Source: Climacium dendroides (lineage: Eukaryota; Streptophyta; Bryopsida; Hypnales; Climaciaceae). From it: a DNA stretch of 64,000 nucleotides. How positions within the stretch are numbered: position 1 is the stretch's first letter; the number at the start of each line of letters is the position of its first letter. A model generated the notes under the pieces. The model searched no databases and was not told the origin of the DNA. It worked only from the letters and a program-made list of their open reading frames with translations. The DNA lies in NCBI GenBank assembly GCA_950106755.1, contig OX467083.1, forward strand, positions 27,027,029 through 27,091,028. Direction: 5' to 3'. A program made the translations under genes and the position numbers. Positions 48,787 to 62,264 of the stretch are shown piece by piece.

Positions 48787-50062
48787 GTAAGTTCAGAAAC
48801 TTCTTGTGCTCTGTCTCTCTGTTTCTCTCTCTGTCATTCCTGATCTCGGCATTCTTAACATGATCCACCGCCTAGTGAACGACTTCTCGACGTCTCAATT
48901 GAAAGCCATTCTTTCGTTCTAAATACGCCTCGGATGAACAATCATGGAGAGTTTTAATTGGCCGTGATCTCTTGAGGAGTCTCGTTTTGCGGTTTTTTGG
49001 GTATTCATTCATTCCCTGTTGTTGAGTCTTGTACCGTTTGCTTTTCCGTGTGTTAGGTTTAAGAGCGAGTGAGGAGTAATGATTGGCTAATTCTCCATCT
49101 ACAATTTCTCTTCGGGAGACAGCGAGGTGTTATTGCAGGCAGTCATTATCGCCATTCTTAATATGATTTACCGCCTAGTGACGGACATCTTTCTAATCGC
49201 AATTTAAGCCATTTTTCTTGTTCTGTTCAAGGACAATCACAGAGAGTTTCAATTGGCGGTAATATCTCGAGAGGCCTCCATTTTACGGGGTTTTTTGGCA
49301 TTTTTTCATTTGTTGCATCTTTTCATTTGTTGCATCATGTACCTTTTTGTTTCCTTGTGTGAGTAAACGATTATAGCAAGTAACGATTAGCTAATTTTGT
49401 AATGTAACGATTTAGTAGGGTTTAGAAACGATTAGCTAGTTTTTCATCTAAACTCTTTCTTTTAGCATTGTTAGTTGACTCGACGTATCATTGCGGCCAG
49501 CCATTTTTTTTATTTGATTTGCTTGTGTTCCTGCAATAAAAAGCATCGAATTTTTCTCGACCGAGGTGAATGTTTTGGAGGATAACTTCGTTGTGAGAGC
49601 ACTTTTAAATTTATTTAAAATAGAATAGAATTCCCTGTTTAATTGAAGCATGCTAGTCTGTTTTGACTACAGAAAGTCTCAATTGAGCGGTGATTACTTG
49701 AGAGGTTTCCATTGCTCTATTATTGGCTATCGTTGTTTACGTTTATGCTTCCTTGTTGTCGCAATTTGTACCTTAATTTTGATTCCGTATTTGATGTTTT
49801 AAACGAAGTGATTAGTAAAGATTAACCAATTTCTCCATCTAAACTCTCACTTAGGGAGGCGGCAAGAGATTGTTTCAAAGCCAGCCATTATAGAGTTAAT
49901 TGACTTGTGTTTCTGCAAGTTGCGGCATCGAGTTCAAGTTTTTTTCATGATCGAGGTGAAATTGTTGAAAGTTGTTTCAATGCGAGAGATTTGTTTTGTT
50001 TTGTTTAAGTGAAGTACTAGTTCATAGCTTGCTAAGCTGTTTTGATCCTGTTACGCTTCCAG
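48787..50062 (+). other. Long 5' UTR leader intron with internal repeats
   Basis: Donor GTAAGTT at 48787 and acceptor TACGCTTCCAG ending at 50062 bound a 1276-base intron, leaving 22 untranslated bases before the ATG at 50085. Inside, about three diverged units of 300-430 bases repeat. Landmarks recur: CACCGCCTAGTGA / TACCGCCTAGTGA (48866, 49169), CAATTGGC(G)GT-type words (48955, 49252, 49680), CTCCATCTA-type (49093, 49445, 49839), GCCAGCCATT (49496, 49880) and CTTGTGTT(C/T)CTGCAA (49523, 49909). Long leader introns of this kind often enhance expression in plants. Confidence 0.7.
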
Positions 50063-50084
50063 GACAGCACTTGATTGAGCGACA

Positions 50085-53000
50085 ATGAGTGATCCTTCAA
50101 GATTGTCGGAGAAAGCGCAAGGATTACACCTACTAGGTCATTCTACTGCACACAGTAGTGACAAATCCTCCATAAGATCTGCTGCAACTGCTGCTGCAGC
50201 TGCGTATGCTTGGAGGAAGGCCTCAAAATCAAAAGGTGGCAATGGAAGCAGGGCCGCTCTTACTGTGGTGCCCTCCCGGCCGACCGTGGAAAATTTTGTC
50301 GCTACAACTAACGGAATCCCGTCTCCTCCTGTACTAGGGAGGAGAGTTTCTACCTCCGCGGTTAGCTTAACGCATCAATTATCTTTTGGCTCAAGGGATG
50401 TGGAGTCTAGTCCTGAAATAACAGTAGATTCTAGAAGCGTTTTGAACGAGGCTAGGGCCAAGCTTGCGACCGTGGAGAAAAAAACAGTTGACCAGTGGAG
50501 GAGAGCTGCAGCCGAAGCTAAAGCTCTGTCGAAAGCAGAGAAAGGAGAAGAGAGAATACTGCATCTAGAACAGCAGTTGGCAAGAATGGAAGAGGAATTG
50601 CGGGACACTGCATTGATCGAGGTTGCATTGTATTCGGTCTCGGCTGAGCATGGGAGCTCGGCGCATAAGGTTCACACTCCTGCACGGCGCCTTACAAGGT
50701 TTTACAAGTATGCGTTCAAGAACTGGAGTCCCGAGAGGAGAGCAGCGATTGCTAAAAATATTGTGTCCGGGCTTGTGCTGGTTTCTCGGGCGTGCGGGAG
50801 CGATGTCCCAAGGTCTTGCGCTGCTACTTCCCTCTCTCATCTGTTCCACACCCGATGTTTGCAGACGATACAGTGGAGTTTTCTTTCTCACTGTAGACCT
50901 TTGTTTTTCTGCGCAGATTGACATACTGGTGGTCGAATGTGGTTGTTCTGCGAGAGTCCATAAGCCATTCTTGTGAGGATAGTGATGTAGGGTCTTCTGG
51001 TGTAGAGGTAGATGCTGATTCTTCCCTCGGTAACGACTTTCAAGCTAGGGCCTTTCGGTCCCAGCAACTACGGAAGTCAAAGAGTGACATCAGTTCCCTG
51101 TTAAACCCACCTGTTGCAAACAAAGACTGGCGAACGACTGGGATGTTTGTGACAACACTCTTCAGAATAGAGTCGTGGCTTCATGCACGCGTGCTGGAAT
51201 CCGTGTGGTGGCAGGTATGCAATAAACGCCTTTCGTCGAAAAATCCCGCCTCAACTTTCCAAGGTCAATTTGGGTGCTAAATGGAGAAAGCAACCTTTAA
51301 CTACAAATTTTCTGTGGACGACAGGCAACATGTTCCTCCTTTCAGATTCATTTGTGCTTGGTTATGTACACAGGCAATGACTCCACGAATGCAACTTGGG
51401 GGATCGGCAACCACGAATGCAAAGGGCAGCTCTGCAGATCTGAACGGTGACTTGAGCAAATTTTTGGGTGATTCAAGAGATTTTGCAAAGGATAAAGTGA
51501 ATTACAATACCCGCAAGTTAGGTGATACCCGGCAAGGTAACATCTCCGTGGAAATCTGGAAGAGGGCATTTACAGATGCAGTTAAGAGGCTTTGTCCTCT
51601 TCAAGGGGAAGGGTTAGAATGTGGCTGTTTGCCAGCGTTGAACAGAATGGTAAGTTTGGGTGGGTGGGTGCTCTGTAGCGAGTATCGGAAATTTTGGATT
51701 TGCCTAGCCGGACTGGAGTTTCAGTGCATTTCTTCTGTGACCCTTATTGGGGTTACCTTGCTTATTTTCAACCAGGAAATTCGACACCCTAGTGCTTTCG
51801 AAGTCTGTGTTCTGGTATTAATTTCACCATATTCGAAACTTTCAGCTGAATTCAGGAAGTACTCTTCTGCAGGTTATTGAAGAATGTGTTGTTCGACTCG
51901 ATGTAGCCATGTTCAATGGAATACTGCGCGATCCAGAGGATGATGCTCCTACTGATCCTTTATCTGATCCAATAACTGATCTTTCAGTTCTTCCAATTCC
52001 TATTGGGAGCCTTACTTTTGGAGCTGGATCACATTTGAAGAATGTGGTATGTGTTCTGCGTAACAGTACTTTTCAAGAAGATTTTAGGATTCGTGGAGGC
52101 CTCGAAAATGGGCCCTGTTTAGTAAACTGGTCGATATGGCTATCTAACAAAGCTTTTAAACTGCTTCCTTGAACAGGTAGTAAACTGGTCAACGTGGTTG
52201 TCTGCTCTTGTCAGCTGCAAAGACCGCGTGCCAGCTGAATTCAAATCGTCTCTGCCGGATGATACTGACGATGAAGAACCTGTGCAATTCAATCTGCTTA
52301 AAGCTACAGGAGACTTGCTCATGCTTCCCAAGGATATCCTCCTTGATGCTGAGATCCGGAAAGAGGTACACCTCGTTATTTCTGTAGTGAATGTCTCGGC
52401 TGTCCATGCATTTCCCCAATTTCACTCTCCATTCACTCCATAACATCTCTTTTTGTTTTCGTTGTAGGGTTTGAAAACTCTAATATATTTATGAAAGGAA
52501 CTTAATTCATGACTCCCAATTTAGACTTTTCGGAACACAAAAGTTTTAGAAAGTTTAGATGGACGAAAATAACCATTGCACGGTTTGAACTTGCGAGTGC
52601 AACAGAATTTATACAACGTCATTCAGAATTTGTACAATTTTATGACAGGTTTGTCCAGGACTCAACTTACCACTAATACGACGAGTGTTGGCCAACTTTG
52701 GTCCGGATGTCTTCTCCCCGGATCCCATTTCGCCAGGCCTTTTGAACGCTCTGGCTACCGAGGTATGTAGAGTCTCGTGTTTATGGAGCAGTAGTTAGTG
52801 TAATTGGTGTCACATTTGACATTCAGGTTCTGTTTATAATGGAGACAACTAAACTGTAAACATGAATCTGACTAGGAGTACCTTGAAACAATAGGTTTGC
52901 AGAAATGGAATATTTGAAATGATTAATTGAGAGACTGGGTTCAGTTAAATATTCTTGCGTCCACTTTCGCTCCCTGTAGTTGCTGATTTGCATTTCGTTG

Positions 53001-53346
53001 GCAGGTAGCAAACGAGCGAAGGAAGTTTGGAGAGGATGATATTAGCCCAGATGACATCGCCATGGCTTGTGTACCTTCGGTGGTGTATTCGCCACCACCC
53101 ACGAGTTTTGTGAAGCTATGGATCGGAGAACCTGCAAACTCTACTCAGTGGGGAAGAAGTCCTTCTTCAGCCTTGCGAAAAGGTTACACAAGTGATGATG
53201 AGTTGGAGGAATACGAGAACCCCCTATCTTTGTTGCAGGACAAACCCAGGTATGGTGCAGAAAATGGCAGTGGGAAGAAGAAAAAGAATGAAGGTTTGGG
53301 AGCCTCGCGATTTCAATTGCTAAAAGAAGCGTGGGCAAGCCCATGA
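50085..53346 (+). CDS. Plant gar2-like nucleolar-related coiled-coil protein, 7 coding exons
   Basis: Exons are 50085-50812, 50917-51214, 51374-51649, 51873-52046, 52177-52365, 52649-52762 and 53005-53346. They total 2121 bases, an open frame of 706 residues with all junctions in phase and GT-AG. Residues 30-60 are Ala/Lys-rich. About 118-176 form a coiled coil ending ARMEEELRDTALIEVALYS. Conserved blocks follow: YWWSNVVVLRE, LECGCLPALNRM, RLDVAMFNGILR, PTDPLSDPITD, LPKDILLDAEIRKEV, PLIRRVLANFGPD, VVYSPPP and KGYTSDDELEE. This order is that of the plant family annotated as gar2-like (Arabidopsis At2g42320 type), recalled from memory. Its molecular role is not established. Short acidic/Ser patches and a C-terminal KKKK stretch are compatible with nuclear location. 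The ATG chosen is the first in frame after the leader-intron acceptor. Confidence 0.88.
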
Positions 53347-54010
53347 TCAGTGGGCAATTAGTCAGGACGCTCAGATGAACTGAAAACTGAACGCAGACAT
53401 CTAAGAGCCCAACCGCCTATATGTTATGCAGTTTAAAAAGTGTACAGTTTATTATAGGGATGCTAAGATTCCCATGTGTGGAGTTTTGTGTTAAATCTAC
53501 TATTCACCTTGCTACTTTGTTTTCTCCTAGTTGAGAACAACATTGATGTCTTTCATCTTGACCCTACTATCGACAATTTTTATGGAATACTAGTACAACA
53601 GGTTTGGAACAGATGATGTGGTTTGGAGCGTTAAAAGAACAATTGTTGGCAGCGATGAGTTACCCAACATATGAGCATTTTAGAACACTGCCCGGGTGCT
53701 CGCTGGACTCCCACGTAAGGTATTCTGTCATGCATTAACTACGTGGTTGAAAGTTTTTCCCTTGAATGCACTAATCAGATTATATTAGATAGTGTAAATG
53801 TTTTCTGGACAACATCCATGTATCATTGTGAACATTTTTGGTCCGATCATTTTGTGTGCTTTTTAGCAGAAGCGCTTGAATTACAGAGAGCTCAATTTGT
53901 AAGCCTTTTAATATATTTCACTGGTATGTTTGTAAGACCTAAAGAATTGGATAAAGTTGTTCCAAATGGCATATGCACATCTGTATTATTGGTTGCCTAC
54001 CATATTGTTG
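53347..54010. other. 3' flank of the gar2-like gene
   Basis: 53347-53730 is probably 3' UTR and terminator sequence, by position and by its less AT-rich composition. The frame at 53743-54048 shows no motif. No other gene was seen. Confidence 0.5.
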
Positions 54011-54011
54011 A

Positions 54012-55524
54012 ACCCCTAAAGGACCAAGAAACATTTTTTTTTTGGTAACATAGTGTTTTGGGTCATCCATATTTTTATTTATTATTTTATTATTTTTATT
54101 TTTCCTTTTTCCTTCATGTGGTGGGAGAGTATTGGTAGCTTAACCCCTAAATCCCTAAACTACATTTTTGACAACATAGCGATTTTGGGCAGCTCATTAT
54201 GAAAGGAATTTTTATTTTTTTCTTTAAACTTTTCACACAACATGTACCTGAGGAGTATCTTTTGAGCCCAACAATTTTCATAACATTTGGCTACATGGTT
54301 TAAAAGTTATTGCATGATATGTAGTTTTCAACAAAGTGCAAGAAGTCCAAGCAACAAAAAAAACTTCTTCAAAAATAATTTTTTTTAAAATAAAAATTTG
54401 AATTTGGTTCTCTAGATTTATATATACATGAAAAGCTTTCAATCATTCCATTTTTATTAATGAAATGAAAGTTATAGGGGTTTTAGATTGTGGGTAGTTT
54501 GCAGGTATTTATGGAGTTTCTATTCTAAGATAAACTTTCAAGTCCTTCATTTAATTCAATTTTCAATATTTTTGGAAAAAATAAAAACATTAAGGTAAAA
54601 CAGCCCATTGCAGTCAAATGACCCATTGTGGTTGCCTAGGAAATGTGCCATTGTGGTGTTTTTTTGAGTATGTGAGATGTGGGCTACACTGCATGTCTTA
54701 CATGATAGCAATGGAGTGAACATTGACTTCATTAGGAACTTCTGATTTTTTTGTGTGAAGTTCATTGTAAAAATTGACTTTTTTGGCCTTCCATAATAGA
54801 AAATATTTTGACTGCACTAGGTAGTGAGATGAGCATTACAGATTCAGATGTTGTTAGTTTTAAGGTAGTCTACAGACTCTTTTGGGCTGAACACTTTAAA
54901 AATTCCTAGCAAATTTATACTTTGTCAAAAAAAAATAATTTCAATTGCACTTGCTATTTCTCACACTTGCACTGATGTGGGAAAAAAATTGAAAAATTTC
55001 AACAGCAAGATGATGTCAAACTCCTCATTCTAACCACAATGGGCTGTTTTACCTTAGGTGTAGATTGTTTACAACATTACAACCATTGGGATTGTCGTTT
55101 TCAAATTCTATAAATAAATTGTTAACAATTTAGTTTTTAAAATCATTCTCTACATCTTTCTACTTACTATTTTTTTTCCTATAAGTTGTATAATTCCAAA
55201 TGATTTGAAATTTTTCAAGCATGTAGCCAACTTGACATGAAGAATGAATCCAATGAAGCACCACCATTTTAGACATTTTTTCATACAAATCTGACCTTTT
55301 TTCGCAGGGCCAAAAAAAGAATTATTGCCACTTCAAACACTAATATCTTGCAATCACTAAGGTGAAAATTTCTAAAAAAAATTTCACATCTTTTCATGCC
55401 AGTATACTACAAGATCCTATGGTTACATTTGTCCAAAAACATTTTTATTCTAAAATTTGGTACTTGTACTAGATAGTAGTTTTAGAGCATTTTGGTGAAA
55501 ACATAGTAAAAAACCTTTAGGGGT
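54012..55524. mobile_element. ACCCCTAAAGG-family element, copy C, with nested insertion
   Basis: The left end ACCCCTAAAGGACCA and right end CCTTTAGGGGT are inverted repeats. TA follows the right end, and GA (one change from TA) precedes the left end. The copy is longer than copy A because of the MITE inserted at 54593-55054. An internal AACCCCTAAATCCC word lies at about 54142. It is non-coding. Confidence 0.65.
54593..55054. mobile_element. MITE with AGGTAAAACAGCCCATTG ends, nested in copy C
   Basis: The left end AGGTAAAACAGCCCATTG and right end CAATGGGCTGTTTTACCT are perfect 18-base inverted repeats. TA lies on both sides, fitting a Tc1/mariner-type MITE of 462 bp. It has no coding frame. 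Confidence 0.8.
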
Positions 55525-55526
55525 TA

Positions 55527-58500
55527 AAGGTGCAACAATTTTTATAACCTTTGACTATATGGTTAAGGTAGAAGCACCAGTTTTCCTCCATGCCCAATAT
55601 CTAACTTGTAGGGTGTGCTATTTCTAACCTTAGGTCAAAACTCAAGCTTGGAATGTTTTTTCCTATCCTTTTCAAAGTTAGAACTAATAAGGTCATGAAA
55701 CCTTAAAGTAGTGAGCGAATAAGTAGTTCTTCAATGATCAAAATTAGAATACTCTAAACATTGACTACGGGTCAATAGTACTTTTTGGCTTCCAAAATTC
55801 ACAGTAACTTCAATTTTGGGAATAGAATTCTGAAAAATTAAGCATTTCCATATTTCCTATCTTCTTACATGGGAAAAATTTCTGCCACCTCAAATTGTAG
55901 GATCTACACATTTTTAGGTGAAAGATTGAAAGATGATATAGGTCTACATCTACAAGGTAGAAATTTTCAAATACTTAGAAAATGTAAAGTTCTACTTGAA
56001 ATATAATTATTTTGGAACAAATTTTTCATTGCTAATTTTTTACTCCAATCTGTCTCCTTTGTCCATCAAATCTATCAAGTAAGTCCATCTCAAAGATTCA
56101 ATTTGTGATTTTTCTATGTCCTCTACAGTAATTACAGTGGAAAAGATCATACCAATCCACAGTCATAGAACTTCTATGAACTCAATTTTTTAATCAACAC
56201 AAGCATTGGAGATATTTGGAATAGAGGTTTGAAGTTGATTAAGAGTTTGTCAAAATTTCAAAATTGTATGAGAAACAAAGTGAAGGATACCCCAATACAT
56301 AAAGGTAACCAAACCCATTCTTGACCTCTTTATAATCCCAAGTTCTACTATTGGACTCAATCCCAACATGTTCATAATCCAATTAAAGTGAAGTTCATTT
56401 GCCTTTTGGGATATTGATGGACTTTCATCCTTTGAATTCCTACTTTTGAAGAATGGTTTTTGAAAGTTTAGAGACAAAATTAGGTACCCCTACTACCCTT
56501 TTACTTCAAATGTTCATAGAATTTATTTTTTTAATTTAAGTTAAATTTTTTTCATTTGGGTTTTTCCAAAAGGCTAATCAATACAAATTGATTAATTTTA
56601 ACTCTTGATTACAAAAGGCAAACAATTTTTTAAAAGGGTTGGGAATGGATATGTTTACCTTAGTTGCAACCTTGCAAATAAACACTCAATTTTGAATTCT
56701 TCCTAAGATATGAGAGCCTTTCCCTTTCCATTTTGTGACTAAATGAAGAGAATTGAACAAACAAAGCATGAAAGGAGTAAGGCTTGATGTCAATTTTATT
56801 AATCATTTTATGTTGAATAGACATGTTACACATTGGTGGTAGATATGATATGCAAGTTAAAGAGGACTATATAGGATATACTTCCCTTTTATGGCAATAT
56901 CATGTTGTCAATTGAAGAAAAGAAATGCAATGCAAAACTATATGACAAGCAAAACAAAGGACAAGCATTAAGAAAAAAATGAGCCTCCAAAGGGGTTGTT
57001 GCATAGTGAAAGTTCCCTTCAATAGAACTGACAACCCCTTCGAGGGATAGTGGCCACCGTTCATCAGTGTAGTTGTTGGCCAATAAATAAATAAATAAAT
57101 TTTTAATTTTTTTTCGGATTGCTATTCTCGTTGTTTGTAAACTCACAACCTCTTTAAGGGTTTATTTTTTTCCTAATGAAAATTTATTGTAAGATGATAA
57201 TATAATTCCATGTGCTTGGGACTTTATTTTTGTATAGAGATAATACTTCTAAGGATTTTTATTACACTAGCATATTTATCATATCTATACTGACAAATTA
57301 AGGATGCTAGTTTAATACATTGCATATGCTATTCAACTACCTTTACTAGCAATTGATTTAGCCACCAAGCAATTATGGATAATTACATGAATTAGGTCAC
57401 AAGTCACAATCACACTTGACAACAATAGTAGCCTTGGGAATAACCTAATTTAGCGGATAATAACTCTTAAAATCCCAATCTACATATAATTAAGCTTCAA
57501 TCGAGTCTATTACTCATCACTATACAACTAGCTATGCATGCTATGGTATTGGGCTAGTTCTTTACTTCAAGTTACTAAACTGCTTAGTGATTCTGCATTC
57601 TCTGATGGGCCTTGATCCACAAGATATTATCTCACTTCTCTCATAGCTAATGACCGCTGGATGGCCTTATGATATTTGAAGGTTTTTCTTTGCTATTGAC
57701 AACCTTCTTCTAGCCTCATTCTAGCCTCAGACAAATCAATCATTTTATATTCCTTTTTGTTCTTACTTCTTGAGAACAAAAGATTGTCACTATTATGGCA
57801 TCTACTCAATCAACGTCAAACAATTAGGTTCCTTTAGACAGATTTCTAACATAGTTGGTTTACAGTATGGGTTGTATTAAGTTGTATTTTTTTTTTTGTT
57901 TAAGTCATTTTAAATGAAAACAATAACAAGTGGCATTAGGCTTAAGACACCTTGCATGCGCACTAAAACATACTAATTGTTCATTTTGGTACATGGATGC
58001 AAGTGAGGCCTCTATCCTTTTAAAATTACTTGGAACAAAGAAACAAGGATATGATTCCTATACTCCTTACTGCCCTACTTTTGAAAAAATAAAGTTTGTA
58101 TATTGAGTTGTATGATTTTATAAAAATCCCATTGATGCTTTTTAATATAGCACATCAAAACATTGAGCCTTCTATGATTTGGTCTCTAAAGACACATATT
58201 TGCTTATTGTTTAACTTATGACATATTGTTACTTCTTAGTAACTGCTAGTTTTACATTTTGTGTTGCATATCCAAAGGGCCAATAAATGGGTCTCAATTT
58301 ATATACATTTATGTATTGTAGCAAATAGAGCTAGCTATGCTATCTACTTGAGCTCTACTACATTTGAGTTGGATAAAAATGGATTTAAAAAAAAAAAAAA
58401 GAATTAATACTGCACTTGAAAAGATAAACTTAGATCAATGCTCTTTTCTAGAAAAGAGATGTTCTAAAAGGGTTTCTTCCCTTCAACAAACAACAAGGCC

Positions 58501-61399
58501 TACATGGCCTTATTGTTGTTGTTTAACAAAAACTTTAAAAAGATACTAAAAATGATTAAAAAATATAATTTTCAAATTAAATCCAAAATTACAAAATTTT
58601 GATAGTCTAATAAGGCTGAACTTCATCTACATTATATTGTGATTATTTTATTATTATTTATTGAAAATTTTATTATTTTAAAATTTTTAATTTTTTTAAT
58701 TTTTTTTAATATTGAATAATCTAGACAGCAGTGTACTTATTCATAGTTTGGTGAACCTTTTCTTCACAACCCTTTCAAGGCTTGAAATTTTTCCTAATGG
58801 CATTATCTACTAGTGACCATTATTTTATGACGGTTATTAAATCTAGTCTTTCAAAAGTCCAAAAGTAGTTAAATATGGCATTTTATTGTCTTCTAATCCA
58901 ATGGACAAAACCTAGTTTTGTATGCATTTGCCAATAATTTCCCTATGGTATACATAATCATTGCACCAAACACTAATTGGGCGCATTGTGATTGCCTTAT
59001 GAATAACATAGGAATATGTGTAAATATTTTATAAAGGTTTTTGAAATGATCAACTTAGGAGTGAGCAACACTATGATATTTTATCATGTGGAGACTCTTT
59101 GGGGTACTATTGCAGAGGGTATATATATATTATTATGATATTTCAAACATTGATTCATTTAGGTACAAAAGTTTTGTTGAAGACAGAAAGCTAGAGGTGA
59201 CTAGTAGAAAAGGTGCCTAGATGCATGTATTAACTTTGACATGCCCAAGAAGTAGCTATCACCTTTCATAGACTTGTTGAAGGATATTGTTGAGTTTGCC
59301 ACTAAAAACAAACTTTTGTAAATCCATGTGTTTTCTTCCCTCAAAATTATTGGAGATTGAAGTGAAGTTGAACACCAACATTCATCACCTACTTTTGCAT
59401 CCTTCCTTTGTCCCTAGTGAGCAAGACAAAAATTTGAAGAGACATAGGAGCTTCCTAGAATACAAGCCATGTAAAGGTATGAACAAGAAAAAGACAGCAT
59501 AGTGGTATCATCATTGTGTTGAATGTAATGCTCATATCTTAGGATGAGCACTTCACCGTTGTAGCAAATTTTGATACCAGAACTATGAAGTTTTATTTGT
59601 ATAATGTTTGTTTGCAAAAAATTGATTTTACATAACAGAACAATGAGGTTCTTAAGTAGTGTCTCAAACAATAGTCTATTGCCATACAATTCTTATTATA
59701 TATAAATGTGCCTTTGATTATCTACTTTTGAGTAAATTGCTATAAATTATAAGCCCTTTAGGCAAAAATAATAATTGCATGGTGACTTTGGACTTGGTAG
59801 TGTAGAGAATCTAGACCTAGCATTGATCAATATACCTTTCAATGTATTTTAACACCTGTCTTTCTACTTGGTTTGCTTTGCCTAGAGCATTCAATTTATC
59901 TATTTTAGATGCAGTATGAAAGTTGGAAAGATGTCTTTGTAATGATTTATAGTGACGAAGTTTATTGAATACACTACAAATGTTGATGTGCCTATAGTCC
60001 AAGAATCCATTCATGATGTAGGAAAAAATACGTTGCAACAATATGATGGCAACACTATAGTTGATTGATTACTTTTGTTCTTTGATATGGAGGACTTATT
60101 TGATCATTATTGTTCAATATTGTTCCATTATTATCCCATTCTCATGTCTTTGTAGTATTCAACAATGGTGTCTTGTGACTCTTTTCTATTGCATGCAACT
60201 TTTGCTCCTAGTGACTACTAAGCCACAAGGTCTTGAAAATGTGCTAAGTCATGGAGGTAGCTTGTTTCTACCACTTGCAAATGATTGGATTTCTTGTAAG
60301 CACAAACAAATGTTAGTGTTAACAAATCATGTGATTTGGTTTGACTAAGTATTGGTGAATGACCTATTGACCTCCTTCATAAATATCCCTAATAGAGCCA
60401 TGATTGTATTGTAGTGGTTGGTAGCATTAGTAGCAAACATTGGTAGAGCCAAAAGCAAAGTTTTCATTAGTTTGGAGGTAAGTTGTAAGTCACCACATAA
60501 ATAATAAGTTGCATGCAGAAAATAAAAAATAAAGAAATCAAACATACACAACTTGGCTATTGGTAGAATGGGCTATTAGAGAAGCAACAACACATCTAGG
60601 TGGAGGAACAATGCGTTAAGCAAAAAGGGGAGCACTAGGTTCAACAAAGGTAGGGAGGATTGGCCTAGCTGCCTATAACTCAACCAAGGGTTTTTTTGAG
60701 CGATTTTTTGTTGAAAAGCAATGATTTTTTTACAAGGAATATATGGCAAAATATTTTTGCTTTTCAATGGATGAAATTGCTAATTTGATACCAAATTTTG
60801 GTACAATATCACTCTATTTTGGATGAATATATATTGTTTTGAATGAATAAATAAAATTTCATCCATATATTACAAGTTTTATCCATTTTCATGGATTTAA
60901 ATAGCTTCATCCTTCCAATGATTATCGCTTTTTGCACTCCCTAATATAAATGAAAAAAACCCTAGTCCCAACCTTGACCCCACATTAGGCTCAATGAACT
61001 ACTATAGTTGCAAACCTAGGATGCCAAGGCAACTTGGATGTTAAGGCAACCTACTTTCCCTATTTTGTGTAGTGACCAAGGGCCTTCACTTAATAGGATT
61101 CCAATGCAATGATTCCGAAACTAATTTATGGAATTTAGTCGAGAATTTAGTGCAATATGCTACCTTCAAGACAAACATACAAATTTGGCTACCTTGAGAG
61201 TGAGTAGTATTAAAAAAGTAGAAAAAAAAGGATTTCGCAAGTTGTAAAGGAATATTGGGAGTACTATAACACAAAATAGACTAAATACATGCTAATTCCA
61301 ATGTGGAGGAATTTGCAAATTGACTATCAAATTCTTTTGTTTTATGTAGTCTTGGCTAAAATCTAATTTTTTCAAGGATTTTCCCCAATGTACATTTAG
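55527..61399. other. Long AT-rich intergenic stretch
   Basis: No gene could be supported in almost 6 kb. Short frames at 56889, 59287, 59414 and 60061 have no motif or splice partners. A single MITE end matching that at 13011-13266 lies at 58845-58881 (reading AGTTAAATATGGCAT). A few short AT microsatellites occur, for example near 59123. Confidence 0.45.
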
Positions 61400-62264
61400 C
61401 TACTGAAAATTTTAAGTAGCAATGGAGCTAATTTTAGCGAGTTCTGTGAACGCTGCTCCAGTGTGAATACAACCATCGACCATCAAGCGCTTGGGTCTAC
61501 TTCTGAACACTGTCAGTAATGATTTCATTGATACTCGTTGCAGTGATCTGATGGCCAAAACTTTGCTGGATCTTCTCATCGTGTAGATCGTATTCCGCAC
61601 GATGACTGTGTTGTCTCATGTACTTAGACCAAGTGCTTGAGCCGATGTTGAGGTTTCGCAGTACCGAATTTTCTTTTTATCCTCGATATTGTAACAACGG
61701 AAATCCTCCATTGTTACAAGTCTGTATTTGCGACTGCACAGGTTTAGGTCCAGTCTGAGGGGCATCGAGGGATTAAGATAAAGCTGAATTTGACGATAAA
61801 GCTGCGTTCGAGGAGCCCCAAGTGACTTACCAAAACAGGAGACAACTTCAGAAAGTACACAAACACAAACGGGCATTTTTAGCAATAAACAAACAGAGCC
61901 TGTCCCAGCCAAATTGCAGTAGGTCACAACTCCCCAAACTGCCAAAAATACAGAATGTCTTAAATAAATAGTCATACATTTGACTGATAAACAGCGTCCT
62001 TGCTCAGCAACCATACAACCAGATTCATCGCCTCGCAACTAAGTCTATCCCCAAAATAAAATACACCGTCGATTCAATACACTGGTGCAGAAATCACAGC
62101 AGCTGAACAGGGCAGCGCAAGCTCCAGTGGCATATCGTTGCCTTCGTCAGACCAAGAATAACAGCTGGCCTCATCACATGAAAACACTACTTGGCCGTCT
62201 CTCACCACTAAATAACTCTTTTCTCCAGTCTCCAAATGTGGAAAGATCGTTTACAAGCAAGAAC
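61400..62264 (-). other. Probable 3' UTR and flank of the SUF4-like gene
   Basis: Composition becomes more even right up to the SUF4-like stop codon at 62265. The frames inside it (61412-61600, 61616-62038) have no recognisable domain. It is most simply read as untranslated sequence. I could not identify a confident polyadenylation site. Confidence 0.5.

Noticed and set aside
48350..48863. 146-codon frame and companions in the CT-rich block
   Set aside because: Ser/Leu/Pro/Arg-rich translations of a CT-rich leader in several frames at once. No domain. Better read as promoter and untranslated exon.
61616..62038. 140-codon minus-strand frame beyond the SUF4-like stop
   Set aside because: No domain, and it lies where the 3' UTR of the SUF4-like gene is expected.
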